This document shows, one piece after another, positions 35,764 through 44,921 of a stretch of DNA of 64,000 nucleotides. Location of the stretch: positions 1 to 64,000 of the forward strand of contig DASZUU010000035.1 of NCBI GenBank assembly GCA_035547425.1, written 5' to 3'. How positions within the stretch are numbered: position 1 is the first letter of the stretch; the number at the start of each line of letters is the position of its first letter. The stretch is from Alloacidobacterium sp035547425. Its GTDB lineage: Bacteria; Acidobacteriota; Terriglobia; Terriglobales; Acidobacteriaceae. The notes beneath the pieces are model-generated. The model had not been told where the DNA came from, made no database searches, and saw only the letters and a program-made list of their open reading frames with translations. The position numbers and the translations under genes were made by a program.

Positions 35764-37062
35764 CTATAGAAGCTGCGCCCACTGCCGCAGTTCCGAATCG
35801 CTCATCCCCGGATTTTCCAGCCCCTGCCGAATCAGCCGATTCCGCTCTATATCCAGCGCCGTCAGGCCGGGATGCCCGTTGTACCAAACCTCGGTAGGCA
35901 ATTCATGCCTGCGAATAAAGTATTTAAACTTCTGCTCGTCTTTCGCGCCGTCCAGCACCAGCCAGTTGGTTGTTGGATAGCCGACGCCGTTGCTGAAAAC
36001 AACATTCAACCCGAACGCCACTTTGTTGATGAAGTCATCCATATAGCTGTCCAGGCTGCCGTCATAATTGCTGGCAAAAAACAGGCGCTTCTTATTGTCG
36101 AGAAACACCCATCGCGCAAAATGAATCGTATGGACGCGGGCAAGCCTCCCGCGGTTGAAGATATGCCGCGTCGTATAATCGATCACCCACAAAATAAAAA
36201 TCAATGTCCAGCGACGGAAGAGCCCCGGCTTCACGCTGCCGAATGCGCTGAATTGATTTGTCACATCATGATCTTCCAGGGCAGCCAATTCATTGGCATA
36301 AGCTGCGTCAGGCCGCGGCGCAATTTCAGGATCGTTGCGCTCTCGCCGCCGCAGCTGAAAGATAAAGATCGGCGCATACAAAATAAAAAACGGCAGCAGC
36401 AGTAACAAAAGTAAGGGAACAGCAATCAGGTGCGCAAAATTCCGCACTTCCCATGCAAGCGGCGTCGTGGCATCTGGAGTCAGCGTCAACTGTCCAGCCC
36501 TTTGTTGAGAGACAATAAACTCCCGAAGTTGTATATGTAACTCTCGTAGTGGCAAATATCCGCGCGAGCTGTCTGCGTTCAGCCATTCACGAATCGCCAG
36601 CCTTAAGCTCTTTTCTTCGCGAATCTGCTGCATCGTTCTGCCTATCCAGTTCACGTAGCTTGTGGCAGGCTCTTGCTGGTGTTGCTTCATCCACGTCAGC
36701 AGGCTGGTGCTTTCTGAAAAGTTCTCGCAATGGCTGAAAATCCGAACCAATCCAGTGCCTGCGCAGCGTACCAGCTTTGCTAGAAAAGCCTCTCGCGCAC
36801 CATCAAAATCGCACAGAAAAGCCAGGTAAGTCGGATAGAAAGGCTTCGGAAGCTTATACACGGTAATGCCTTCCAGCGTTCGATCATCCAGAATTACAAG
36901 GCGGGCAAAATGCAATTCATCCAGTTCACCGAACGGAATCAAATCATTCTCCCGGTCGACAATTCCCGGAGCATGATTCATCGAGAGCAGCAGGCGGCGC
37001 AGCTCTTCTTTGCGCTCTGCAATGATCGGCGCAAGAATCATCAGGTTGTCTTGTGGAGTCAT
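35764..37062 (-). CDS. Uncharacterised membrane protein with a duplicated alpha/beta domain
   Basis: 432 aa. I do not recognise a named family. The protein contains two similar segments: HFARLVILDD...AFLCDFDGAREAFLAKLV (about 50-100) and HFARWVFLDNKKRLFFASNYDGSLDSYMDDFI (in two pieces, about 313-345). Between them is a strongly hydrophobic stretch (about 212-240, VPLLLLLLLPFFILYAPIFIF). The repeated strand-helix pattern would fit a ferredoxin-like fold as found in DyP/chlorite-dismutase relatives (inference). Its start overlaps the preceding gene by four bases (ATGA) and DyP follows 11 bp later, so all three are probably translated together. Confidence 0.75.
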   Translation of the reverse strand: MTPQDNLMILAPIIAERKEELRRLLLSMNHAPGIVDRENDLIPFGELDELHFARLVILDDRTLEGITVYKLPKPFYPTYLAFLCDFDGAREAFLAKLVRCAGTGLVRIFSHCENFSESTSLLTWMKQHQQEPATSYVNWIGRTMQQIREEKSLRLAIREWLNADSSRGYLPLRELHIQLREFIVSQQRAGQLTLTPDATTPLAWEVRNFAHLIAVPLLLLLLLPFFILYAPIFIFQLRRRERNDPEIAPRPDAAYANELAALEDHDVTNQFSAFGSVKPGLFRRWTLIFILWVIDYTTRHIFNRGRLARVHTIHFARWVFLDNKKRLFFASNYDGSLDSYMDDFINKVAFGLNVVFSNGVGYPTTNWLVLDGAKDEQKFKYFIRRHELPTEVWYNGHPGLTALDIERNRLIRQGLENPGMSDSELRQWAQLL

Positions 37063-37505
37063 TGTGCTGCGAACTGCACTGCGAAATTAATGAGTTTGCT
37101 TTTATTCCAGTAAACGATGCCGAGATAAAGCCCCGGCCCGATTAGTCGAATTTCATCGCGAATCCAGTGCGCCAGCAGGGAAGTCTCCGAATAATCCAGC
37201 ACGATGCATTCCTTGCCGTCGAACCAGCTCTCGCCCTTATAAACTCTGGCAATAATCGCATTCAGCCCAAAAGGCAGAATGCGATTGCGCAGCGTGCCGT
37301 GCGCGGCGTCGAAGGTCTTTCCTTGCCATGCAAAGTGATTGATAAATGAAGCAATCTCATCGGAATAAGTAGTTCCGGGCGCAATAATGGCGGTCCCGTT
37401 CGCTTCTCCATCAGGAATCGCGCCTGCTTCGCTCGATGTGAACAGGTCATCGAGATCTTTCTGCGACATGCTCAAAAGTTGTGGAACGGTATAAGCCATG
37501 GACAA
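37059..37505 (-). CDS. Small conserved-looking protein of the DyP operon, function unknown
   Basis: 148 aa, ATG 37505, no signal peptide. It has a beta-rich core: NRILPFGLNAIIARVYKGESWFDGKE (in two parts), IVLDYSETSLLAHWIRDEIRLI and GPGLYLGIVYW. The pattern 'small molecule cavity: strand, DYSETS, GLYLG' recalls small lipocalin-like or GXWXG-type proteins, but I cannot assign a family. It is the first gene of the minus operon with the duplicated-domain protein and the DyP peroxidase. The 144-bp gap to the GMC gene (37506-37649) shows nothing notable. Confidence 0.65.
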   Translation of the reverse strand: MSMAYTVPQLLSMSQKDLDDLFTSSEAGAIPDGEANGTAIIAPGTTYSDEIASFINHFAWQGKTFDAAHGTLRNRILPFGLNAIIARVYKGESWFDGKECIVLDYSETSLLAHWIRDEIRLIGPGLYLGIVYWNKSKLINFAVQFAAQ

Positions 37506-37649
37506 TGCGCTCCTCGGAAATCAAGATGCACAGACAACCGTATTCTTTGAGAAGATAGTGCGCGCAGCCTTCGATGCGTTGCAGCCAGCGGCATCAGATG
37601 ATGTCCAATATCGTTGGAGAGCTAAAAGTTGTCAACGAAAACATTTGGC

Positions 37650-39524
37650 CTAAGCGCGGGCATCTTCCAGAATCACATCCGCTGCTTTTTCGCCGATCAT
37701 GTACACCGCGCAGGCAATAAAAAATCCGGGAATGCGCGGAAAAACAGAGGCATCGACAACGCGCAAACCGTGCGTTCCATGCACGCGGAATCGGCTGTCT
37801 AGCACGCCGCCCGCCTCCTGGGCCCCAATCGCGCAGGAGCATGAGGCATGATGCCCCCAGGCATTCTCGCGTACATACCGGCGCAGGTCTTCATCTGTTT
37901 GAACATCCTTGCCTGGAAGCGTCTCCTCCGCAATCACATCCTTTTTCCGCAGCTTCTCCGTAAGGTCTCGCACAAATCGAACGCCATCGACCACGGAATC
38001 AAGGTCCTCCCCTCCATCCTTCGTGCCTTCTTCGAAATAATGAAAATTGATCTCAGGCATATCCAGCGGGTTTGCCGATTGCAGCCTAACTTCTCCCGCG
38101 CGGTTATTCGTGTGCGCCTTCAATATGGCCCATGTCAGATAGTTGCGATTTGTGGCAAACACATTGGAGTACCCGGGAAAATATCCCTCAAACTTTCCCA
38201 GGATCGCCAGGCAGAAAAGGTCAGGCAACGGCCGTTCCGGCGCGGACCGCTTGAACAGCGAAAGCACGGTGCCGTTTGTAATGTAGGCTCCGTCACGCTT
38301 GCGTGCCCAGCACTCATACTGCGGATCGCCTTTGCTGAATGTCGCTCCCTTAAAAACCTCCCATTCCTCAAAATTCATCCGGTTGACCACCCCGACTTCG
38401 TAGCGGTCCTGCAGATTCTTCCCGACACCGCGCAGATCGACCCGAACAGCAATACCATGGCGCTGCAGCTCTTCCGCCGGTCCAATGCCCGAGAGCATCA
38501 AAAGCTGCGGCGTATTAAAAGCTCCCCCTGCCAGGATCACTTCGCGTTGCGCATAAGCTGTCCGCGGCTCGCCCGCCGTCCTGCTCGGATTCGCATGTGC
38601 CCTGTATAAACGCGCGCCCTTCAGATACTCCACCCCAATCGCGCGCCGATTCTCATCGAATAAAACCTTGGTTGCCAGCGCATCCAGTTCGATATGCAGT
38701 CTCTCCGGATGCTTCTTTGCCGCTTCCAGCAGGCGCTCACGCGATCCCATGCGCGCATGGTTCCTGGTTGTCAGCGGCATATAGCGCAGCCCGATGGAAT
38801 TCTCTTTGACCGTGCGCCAGTCATTCGGATCCAGCTGGCTCTCAGCCAGCCATCGAGCGCGCTCCGCCTCATAGCCAATCTCTTCGATCGCTTCTTTGAT
38901 CGAAGCCAGCAGAACTTTGCGAAGGTCGCGCTCCAGCAAGGCGGAAAGTGGAAGCGCGCACTCTGTATGCAGCCACCCTCGCCATCCATGGCGTGTAGGA
39001 TTGATCCCAAGCTTGGCCAGCAGTCGATACGGCCAGCGATGACGGCAGTTTTCCAGCCGCTCAAAATAGCGGCGCATATTCGAGGCATTCCACGACGTGT
39101 CTCCGGTCAATGCAGCAATGCCGTCCCAATCCGCATCATGCGGATAGACAAAAATCATGGCGTTGTGCGCCGTGCAGCCGCCTAACGTTCCCGCTCGTGG
39201 ATACAAAACTCCATCCACCTGTCGCCCTTCATAAGTGCTCAGATATTTGGGATCGAGCTGTTGTGCTTGCTGATCGCCATAGTGGCGGACAAAGAAATCC
39301 CAGCGCATCGCGGCGTTTTCTGAGGCGAACGCGTGGAAGCAGGGAACTTCGTAATCTTCCGGCAGCCTGTCCGCATCATTCGGCATCTGTTTGGCGTCTC
39401 CGCCTGCTTCCAGCACAAGAACGTGAAAGCCAGCTTCCGCCAGGCGTGCCGCCACCGTGCCGCCGCCCGCTCCCGAGCCGACAACAACATAATCCCACCC
39501 ATCCTGTGCTGTACTTGTCTTCAT
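37650..39524 (-). CDS. GMC-family FAD-dependent oxidoreductase
   Basis: 624 aa. The FAD-binding Rossmann motif is at the N-terminus: VVVGSGAGGGTVAARLAEAG (about 13-32) with LVLEAG. GMC signature 1 is GTLGGCTAHNAMIFVYP (about 112-128); signature 2 is GGAFNTPQLLMLSGIGP (about 330-346). The C-terminal block HHASCSCAIG...LRVVDASVFPRIPG carries the active-site His region. Such enzymes oxidise alcohols or sugars (choline, glucose, fatty alcohols). It is read divergently from the catalase-related gene, with 85 bp between them. It lies between the DyP operon and the haem genes, suggesting linked peroxide/haem chemistry (inference). Confidence 0.92.
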   Translation of the reverse strand: MKTSTAQDGWDYVVVGSGAGGGTVAARLAEAGFHVLVLEAGGDAKQMPNDADRLPEDYEVPCFHAFASENAAMRWDFFVRHYGDQQAQQLDPKYLSTYEGRQVDGVLYPRAGTLGGCTAHNAMIFVYPHDADWDGIAALTGDTSWNASNMRRYFERLENCRHRWPYRLLAKLGINPTRHGWRGWLHTECALPLSALLERDLRKVLLASIKEAIEEIGYEAERARWLAESQLDPNDWRTVKENSIGLRYMPLTTRNHARMGSRERLLEAAKKHPERLHIELDALATKVLFDENRRAIGVEYLKGARLYRAHANPSRTAGEPRTAYAQREVILAGGAFNTPQLLMLSGIGPAEELQRHGIAVRVDLRGVGKNLQDRYEVGVVNRMNFEEWEVFKGATFSKGDPQYECWARKRDGAYITNGTVLSLFKRSAPERPLPDLFCLAILGKFEGYFPGYSNVFATNRNYLTWAILKAHTNNRAGEVRLQSANPLDMPEINFHYFEEGTKDGGEDLDSVVDGVRFVRDLTEKLRKKDVIAEETLPGKDVQTDEDLRRYVRENAWGHHASCSCAIGAQEAGGVLDSRFRVHGTHGLRVVDASVFPRIPGFFIACAVYMIGEKAADVILEDARA

Positions 39525-39609
39525 GTGAAAAGATGCTGTCCAGAATACTGCAACTTCGCGATAAAATGGCGCACTATTGTTGTTCTACTTCCCGAGGATG
39601 TGAACGACC

Positions 39610-40782
39610 ATGCCTCTCGGTCCCCGCATCAACGATGCCATTCTTCGCCTTGCTACTCTCGAGCACCGCATCGACCCGTATTTCCGCGACGGCTTCAATG
39701 CGCTGTTCCAGCGTCCCCTCGTCAATATGGTGCAGTTTTTCCTCCATGTGCTTCACGAAAATCCGGAAACACAGCTTTGCCAGGAAATCGTGGCATCCGA
39801 TGAAGCAGAGATTGCCGCTGTCATCGCCGAGCAAATGAAGCAATTCACCGCCCGCGAATATAAAGCCCGCACAGCGCAACGCGCGGGAAATACCAAAACC
39901 TACGGAGTCGTTCGCGCAGAGTTTGAGGTGCGAAACGATGTGCCCGCCCGCTTTCGCAAAGGAATGTTCGCCGAGCCGGCAACCTATCCCGCCTGGATTC
40001 GATTTTCAGGCCCGGGCCCGCTCTCCCCTCCCGACATTGCCGATGCCGGCATTCTCAGCATCGGCATCAAAGTCATGGGCGTTCCCGGAGACAAGCTGCT
40101 CGACGACGAAAAATGGACGCAGGATTTCCTCGGCATCAGCTCGCCCACATTTACCACGCCCACCGCCAGAGAAAATGTAAAGCTCCAACGGCAAATCTAT
40201 GCCGGAACCCCGGTCTTCTATTTCCTCAAGCCGTTCGATTCGCATTTGTGTGACCTCGCCATGCAGGGTCTTTATGCCCGGATGAACCGCAGCCCCTTGG
40301 AAGTTCGTTACTGGAGCTGTGTTCCTTATCTCTGTGGAGAAGGGCTTGCCATCAAGTATTCGGTGCGTCCGGTCTCCAGCCACAAGACAAAAATTCCTTG
40401 GAATCCGCCCGCGGATTGGCTCCGGCAGTCCCTCTCCATGCGTCTTGCTAGGGAAAGCGTAGAGCTGGACTTCATGCTTCAGGCGCAAACAAATCCTCGA
40501 CGAATGCCGATTGAAGATGCTTCGATTGAATGGCCGGAGAACCTGTCGCCATTTGTTCCTGTCGCCAAAATCCGCATTCCGCGGCAAAAGTTCGACTCCC
40601 CGCAGCAACTCGCCTTCGCCGATGTTCTTTCCTACAACCCGTGGCACACTACCGCGGCCCACCGGCCTCTCGGCAATCAGAATCGCGCCCGAAAGCTCAT
40701 CTATACGCAGCTCTCGGCGCTGCGGCAATCGATGAACCATGTGCGGCACATCGAGCCCAACGGGTCCGAAGTTTTTTCGTAG
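39610..40782 (+). CDS. Catalase-related haem protein (SrpA-like family)
   Basis: 390 aa. The pattern YGVVRAEFEVRNDVPARFRKGMF...TYPAWIRFSGPG (about 97-137) matches the catalase-like fold, RFS being the haem-side strand; DAGILSIGIKVMGVPG and TPVFYFLKPF follow. The C-terminal FADVLSYNPWHTTAAHRPLGNQNRARKLIY (in two parts, about 336-365) resembles the end of the catalase core, where the proximal Tyr would sit. The His-based peroxide motif of true catalases is not evident, so peroxygenase or peroxidase activity is as likely. It lies in the GMC/DyP/cytochrome cluster. Confidence 0.8.
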   Translation: MPLGPRINDAILRLATLEHRIDPYFRDGFNALFQRPLVNMVQFFLHVLHENPETQLCQEIVASDEAEIAAVIAEQMKQFTAREYKARTAQRAGNTKTYGVVRAEFEVRNDVPARFRKGMFAEPATYPAWIRFSGPGPLSPPDIADAGILSIGIKVMGVPGDKLLDDEKWTQDFLGISSPTFTTPTARENVKLQRQIYAGTPVFYFLKPFDSHLCDLAMQGLYARMNRSPLEVRYWSCVPYLCGEGLAIKYSVRPVSSHKTKIPWNPPADWLRQSLSMRLARESVELDFMLQAQTNPRRMPIEDASIEWPENLSPFVPVAKIRIPRQKFDSPQQLAFADVLSYNPWHTTAAHRPLGNQNRARKLIYTQLSALRQSMNHVRHIEPNGSEVFS

Positions 40783-40903
40783 GAATTTCTGCTGCGGCGC
40801 GTCGTTAGGCTGTGGTACTATCCACGGCCATAAAGCAACAGGTGAAACTATCTGCAATTCCGGCTCACTATTCTGTGTCTTAAACAGGAGTCAGATACAA
40901 GGC

Positions 40904-43354
40904 ATGGCCCAGACCCGCTCGCAGTCTCACGCATGGATAACTTCTGTCTTGCTCTCGATCACTCTCACCGTTGGATGCCATCGTGCGCCGAAGCCCGGCC
41001 AGGTGCAGGATGAAGCCATGCGCGCGGGCCGAACCGCCGCATCCTTTCCCGCAGCCGATGAAGACTATTTCCACGACATGGATGGCGGCATCGCTCTCAC
41101 CTCTGACGAAATAAAGGGCCGCAACATGTGGCTCGTCTGGACGGGAGGCAACGACCGCTTCTGGGACCTCATGGCAACTTCCAGCGTCGGCACGCTCGAT
41201 CTGCTCAAGACCGTCTCCTCCTATCCCGGATACAAATACAGCCGCGACAATCGCTGGAATTATCTTGGCCTCGTCAATGAGCCTTGCTTTAAGAAAGCTA
41301 CAGCTCCCGACCCGCAGCATTTCGGGCTTTGGCTCGATCAGCGCAGCGCAGATTGTCCCCCGGACCCATTCGAGAATAAGCAGAAATACCCCGGCGTTAA
41401 AATCGGCGCGCGCGGCAGCACTGTGCCTGTCGGCTCCTATTACGGCTACCCCACGGGAATCGTCGGGCTACGTCTCTTTCCGAATCCTGATTTCGACGCC
41501 GCAGCCGCAAAGCGATGGGATCCCAAGCGCTATTACGAAGATCCCAGCTACTACAACGACAAAAAGCTGATCCGTCCCTATCGCGTCGGTATGTCCTGCG
41601 CTTTTTGCCACGTAGGCCCAAGTCCCATCAAGCCGCCCGCCGATCCTGAGAATCCCAAATGGGAGAACCTCAGCTCAAATGTCGGCGCGCAATATTTCTG
41701 GATCGATCGCATCTTCGCGTGGAAACCCGATGCTGGTAGCTTTCCCTATCAGCTCTTCCATACATCCCGCCCAGGCACGCTTGATACTTCGCTGATCTCG
41801 TCCGACAACATCAACAATCCGCGCTCCATGAATGCAGTCTATGGCCTGCGCGCGCGGCTCGATCTTGCCCGGCGCTGGGGCAAAGAAACCCTCGCCGGCG
41901 GAGAGCTCAATAACAAGCAGTTCAACGAATACATCCACTCCGGCGATCTCACAAATTTCTATCAGCCTCCAAACACCGTGTGGACAGCGCGCATTCTCAA
42001 GGACGGTTCCGATTCCGTCGGCGCCCTCGGAGCGCTGAATCGTGTTTACCTCAACATAGGCCTCTTCAGCGAAGAGTGGTTGCTGCACTTCCGTGCTCTT
42101 ATCGGTGGCCAGCCCATTACCCCAATCGAAATCTCAGTTGCCGACAAAAACTCCGCTTACTGGCAAGCCACCGAGCAGCAAACACCCGACATGGCTCTCT
42201 TCTTTCTCAAGAGCACCGATCCGCATTACTTGAAAGACGCGCCCGGCGGCGAAGCCTATCTCAGCAAAGACAAAAGTGTTCTCCAGCATGGAGCCATTGT
42301 CTTCGCAGATCGTTGCGCGCGCTGTCACTCCAGCAAAATCCCCACCCCTGCGGCAGGCGTCGATCCTGGTGGATGCGCCGGAAAAGATTATCTGACCTGC
42401 TGGAACAAATATTGGGCATGGACGAAAACCGATGAATTCAAGACCGCCATGCGCAAAATCGTTCTCGACAAGGATTTCCTCAAAGACAACTATCTTTCGA
42501 CCGACATGCGCGTGCCCGTTACCCTTCTGCAGACCAATGCCTGCAGCCCGCTTGCCACGAATGCAATTGCCGGAAACATATGGGACAACTTCTCATCCCA
42601 CACCTACAAAGAGCTGCCTTCCGTCGGCGCTGTCACTGTCTATGATCCATTCACAGGCAAGCCCGGAACCTATGTCATGCCCGGCGGCGGTCGCGGATAC
42701 ACGCGCCCTGCTTCCCTTATCAGCGTGTGGTCAACGGCGCCCTATCTGCAGAACAACACGATCGGCAATTTCAATCCCAGCCCTTCCGTCGATGCGCGCA
42801 TGGCCTCATTTCAGGACGGAATGGAAAAACTCCTCTGGCCGGAAAAGCGCGACAAGGACCCCGTGCTGGGCGATAAAATCCCCGGCCTCATCGATCGCAC
42901 CACGCAGACAAGCTACCTCCGCATCCCCGGTGGATACTTGCCCGACTATCTAAAGCCGCTCATCCATCCCGGCGAGAGATTCTTTCCCGCCATCTTTGGC
43001 GACGGCGGCATACAGCTCGGGCCCATTCCCGCTGGAACGCCGGTGGACTTACTGGCGAACTTCGATTTACTGGGAGAGCCTGCAAACAGTAGCGAAAAGC
43101 GTGAGCGCCAGGAAAAGGTTTTGAAGCTCCTGCTGAAGCTGAAGCACGATCTCGACGCATTGCCTCGCAACGCGACCGATGATGACGCCCGCAAAGTCTT
43201 CGCCAACGTGGTTCAGCCCATGATGGAGTTGAATAAGTGCCCCGATTTCATCGTGAATCGCGGCCACTACTTTGGAACCAGCTACTTTACCGAGGAGCCG
43301 CCCTTGAGCGATGCCGACAAGCGGGCTCTCATCGAGTTCATGAAAACATTCTGA
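40904..43354 (+). CDS. Dihaem c-type cytochrome lipoprotein, RoxA/MauG-like
   Basis: Start at ATG 40904 (MAQTRSQSHAW); AGGAG lies 14 nt upstream. The frame open from 40739 overlaps the previous gene. 816 aa with lipobox LTVGC, so probably a membrane-anchored periplasmic protein. Two haem-binding motifs are visible: CAFCH and CARCH, about 240 residues apart. RPASLISVWSTAPYLQNN near residue 650 resembles the 'PLxGxWATAPYLHNG' block of dihaem cytochrome peroxidases of the MauG/RoxA group. Likely role: peroxide- or oxygen-dependent oxidation, or electron transfer, beside the GMC, DyP and catalase-like proteins. The substrate is unknown. Confidence 0.83.
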   Translation: MAQTRSQSHAWITSVLLSITLTVGCHRAPKPGQVQDEAMRAGRTAASFPAADEDYFHDMDGGIALTSDEIKGRNMWLVWTGGNDRFWDLMATSSVGTLDLLKTVSSYPGYKYSRDNRWNYLGLVNEPCFKKATAPDPQHFGLWLDQRSADCPPDPFENKQKYPGVKIGARGSTVPVGSYYGYPTGIVGLRLFPNPDFDAAAAKRWDPKRYYEDPSYYNDKKLIRPYRVGMSCAFCHVGPSPIKPPADPENPKWENLSSNVGAQYFWIDRIFAWKPDAGSFPYQLFHTSRPGTLDTSLISSDNINNPRSMNAVYGLRARLDLARRWGKETLAGGELNNKQFNEYIHSGDLTNFYQPPNTVWTARILKDGSDSVGALGALNRVYLNIGLFSEEWLLHFRALIGGQPITPIEISVADKNSAYWQATEQQTPDMALFFLKSTDPHYLKDAPGGEAYLSKDKSVLQHGAIVFADRCARCHSSKIPTPAAGVDPGGCAGKDYLTCWNKYWAWTKTDEFKTAMRKIVLDKDFLKDNYLSTDMRVPVTLLQTNACSPLATNAIAGNIWDNFSSHTYKELPSVGAVTVYDPFTGKPGTYVMPGGGRGYTRPASLISVWSTAPYLQNNTIGNFNPSPSVDARMASFQDGMEKLLWPEKRDKDPVLGDKIPGLIDRTTQTSYLRIPGGYLPDYLKPLIHPGERFFPAIFGDGGIQLGPIPAGTPVDLLANFDLLGEPANSSEKRERQEKVLKLLLKLKHDLDALPRNATDDDARKVFANVVQPMMELNKCPDFIVNRGHYFGTSYFTEEPPLSDADKRALIEFMKTF

Positions 43355-43366
43355 TAACGATGCGCA

Positions 43367-43403
43367 TGGACCCGTGGCCGCATGAGCGCAGGCCACGGAT
43401 CCA
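43367..43403. terminator. Terminator-like hairpin between converging genes
   Basis: TGGACCCGTGGCC (43367-43379) pairs with GGCCACGGATCCA (43391-43403) with one mismatch around an 11-nt loop. It lies between the stop of the dihaem cytochrome (43354) and the converging cyclophilin stop (43411). No U-tract follows, so it may act as a barrier or RNA stabiliser instead of a factor-independent terminator. Confidence 0.5.
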
Positions 43404-43410
43404 TCCGCGA

Positions 43411-43941
43411 CTAGGCAACGCGCTCAATCACCAGCGAATCAATCGTGACCGGCGTCTTCGGCTTATCCTGCGCGCCGCGAGCAACCTTTGAAATCTTATC
43501 GGCAATCTCCTGACCTTCCACAACCTCGCCAAAGATCGTGTGGTTGCCCGTCAGCCACTGCGTGGGAGCTACCGTGATAAAAAACTGCGAGCCGTTCGTG
43601 TTTGGCCCCGCATTCGCCATCGCCAGCTTGCCCGGCTTGTCAAACTTGTGCGGCGATCCCTTCGTCTCATCTTCAAAGCGATAGCCCGGCCCGCCAAAGC
43701 CCGAGCCTGCCGGGTCTCCGCCCTGGATCATGAAGTCCGGAATCACGCGATGAAAAATCGTGCCGTCATAAAGCTTGTCTTTGCTCTTGTTGTTCGTTAC
43801 AGGATGCGTCCACTCGCGCGATCCCTCGGCAAGCTCAATAAAATTCGCAACTGTCTTCGGCGCGTCTTTCTCAAAAAGACGGCATACAATCGTGCCTTCG
43901 CTGGTGTTAAAAATTGCGTAAGTTCCGGTAGAACGAGCCAT
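43411..43941 (-). CDS. Cyclophilin-type peptidyl-prolyl cis-trans isomerase (cytoplasmic)
   Basis: 176 aa, no signal peptide. The core cyclophilin motifs are present: VANFIELAEG, FHRVIPDFMIQGGDPAGSGFGGPGY (catalytic Arg in FHRV, in two parts), LAMANAGPNTNGSQFFITVAPT and NHTIFGEVVEGQEI. The enzyme isomerises Xaa-Pro bonds in folding proteins. It lies 48 bp downstream of a second, exported cyclophilin in the same direction, so the pair looks like an operon of cytoplasmic and periplasmic versions. Confidence 0.95.
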   Translation of the reverse strand: MARSTGTYAIFNTSEGTIVCRLFEKDAPKTVANFIELAEGSREWTHPVTNNKSKDKLYDGTIFHRVIPDFMIQGGDPAGSGFGGPGYRFEDETKGSPHKFDKPGKLAMANAGPNTNGSQFFITVAPTQWLTGNHTIFGEVVEGQEIADKISKVARGAQDKPKTPVTIDSLVIERVA

Positions 43942-43989
43942 GTTTTACTCCTTAAAAAGATATTCGTAACTCTGGGTGGGAAATCGGAA

Positions 43990-44739
43990 TTAGTTTGAGG
44001 GCGCCGCAGCTGCCGAAGGTAAAGGCGGCAACGGCTGCCCTTCCTTCACAATGGTCACTTTCTTCAGGATCACAGGAGTCACCGGCTTATCGTTGTCATC
44101 GCGTTCGACTCGTGCAATCGACTTCACTACCAGAACACTCGGATCGTCGCATTGCCCAAAAATCGTGTGCTTCTGGTTCAGATGCTCTGTCGGAACCTCC
44201 GTAATGAAGAATTGCGATCCATTTGTATTCGGCCCTGAATTCGCCATCGCCAGCCGGCCCGGAACATCGAAATTCAGGTTAGGATCGAACTCATCCTCGA
44301 ACATGTATCCGGGATCGCCCATGCCCGTCGCCGTAGGATCGCCGCCCTGGATCATAAACTCCGGAATCACGCGATGGAACTGCGTGCCGTCATACAGCGG
44401 CTTGTTATGCATCTTCTGGTGTGTCACCGGGTCGGTCCAGTCTTTCGTTCCTTCCGCCAGCCCGATAAAATTCGCCACCGTTTTCGGCGCTTCTTTTGCG
44501 AACAGCTTGCACGTGATGCGCCCCATGCTCGTATCCAGCACCGCCGTCGGCCCTGTAGGTTGCGGGCTTACATGCGCCTGCGTATCCGGAGAATCAGGCA
44601 ACTCCTGGCTCGCAGCTGCCGGCGTGGATGCTGCCGGCGTGCTCGGTGCCGATTGTTGCGCGAAGCCGCTACAGAGAAAGGCTGAAGAGACGAGAGTGAG
44701 CGATGCGAGGCGAGCCAGTGCGTTCATGCAGTTTCCCAA
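43990..44739 (-). CDS. Cyclophilin-type peptidyl-prolyl isomerase, exported
   Basis: 249 aa with a Sec signal peptide (LARLASLTLVSSAFLCSGFA) and a Ala/Ser/Pro-rich linker before the domain. Motifs: VANFIGLAEGTKDW, FHRVIPEFMIQGGDPT, LAMANSGPNTNGSQFFITEVPT and HTIFGQCDDPSVLVVKSI. The domain is about the same as the downstream cyclophilin. Predicted periplasmic folding factor. The start may lie 12 nt further in (MNALARLAS), which would shorten the signal peptide's n-region. Confidence 0.93.
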   Translation of the reverse strand: MGNCMNALARLASLTLVSSAFLCSGFAQQSAPSTPAASTPAAASQELPDSPDTQAHVSPQPTGPTAVLDTSMGRITCKLFAKEAPKTVANFIGLAEGTKDWTDPVTHQKMHNKPLYDGTQFHRVIPEFMIQGGDPTATGMGDPGYMFEDEFDPNLNFDVPGRLAMANSGPNTNGSQFFITEVPTEHLNQKHTIFGQCDDPSVLVVKSIARVERDDNDKPVTPVILKKVTIVKEGQPLPPLPSAAAAPSN

Positions 44740-44921
44740 TCGTTAGGGTACAGCATTGCCGCATTCAGTGAAAACCGCCCGCTTGCCGCCTCGAGAACGC
44801 CGACGCGCCATGAAAAAGATTTGCCCTCATGTGTAACGCGCGCATCCTGCGCTTCACTACTCGTTGTTAACCCTCTCCGGGCCTCGGGCCAAATCCTTAA
44901 AAAGTGAATAGGAAAAGAATC

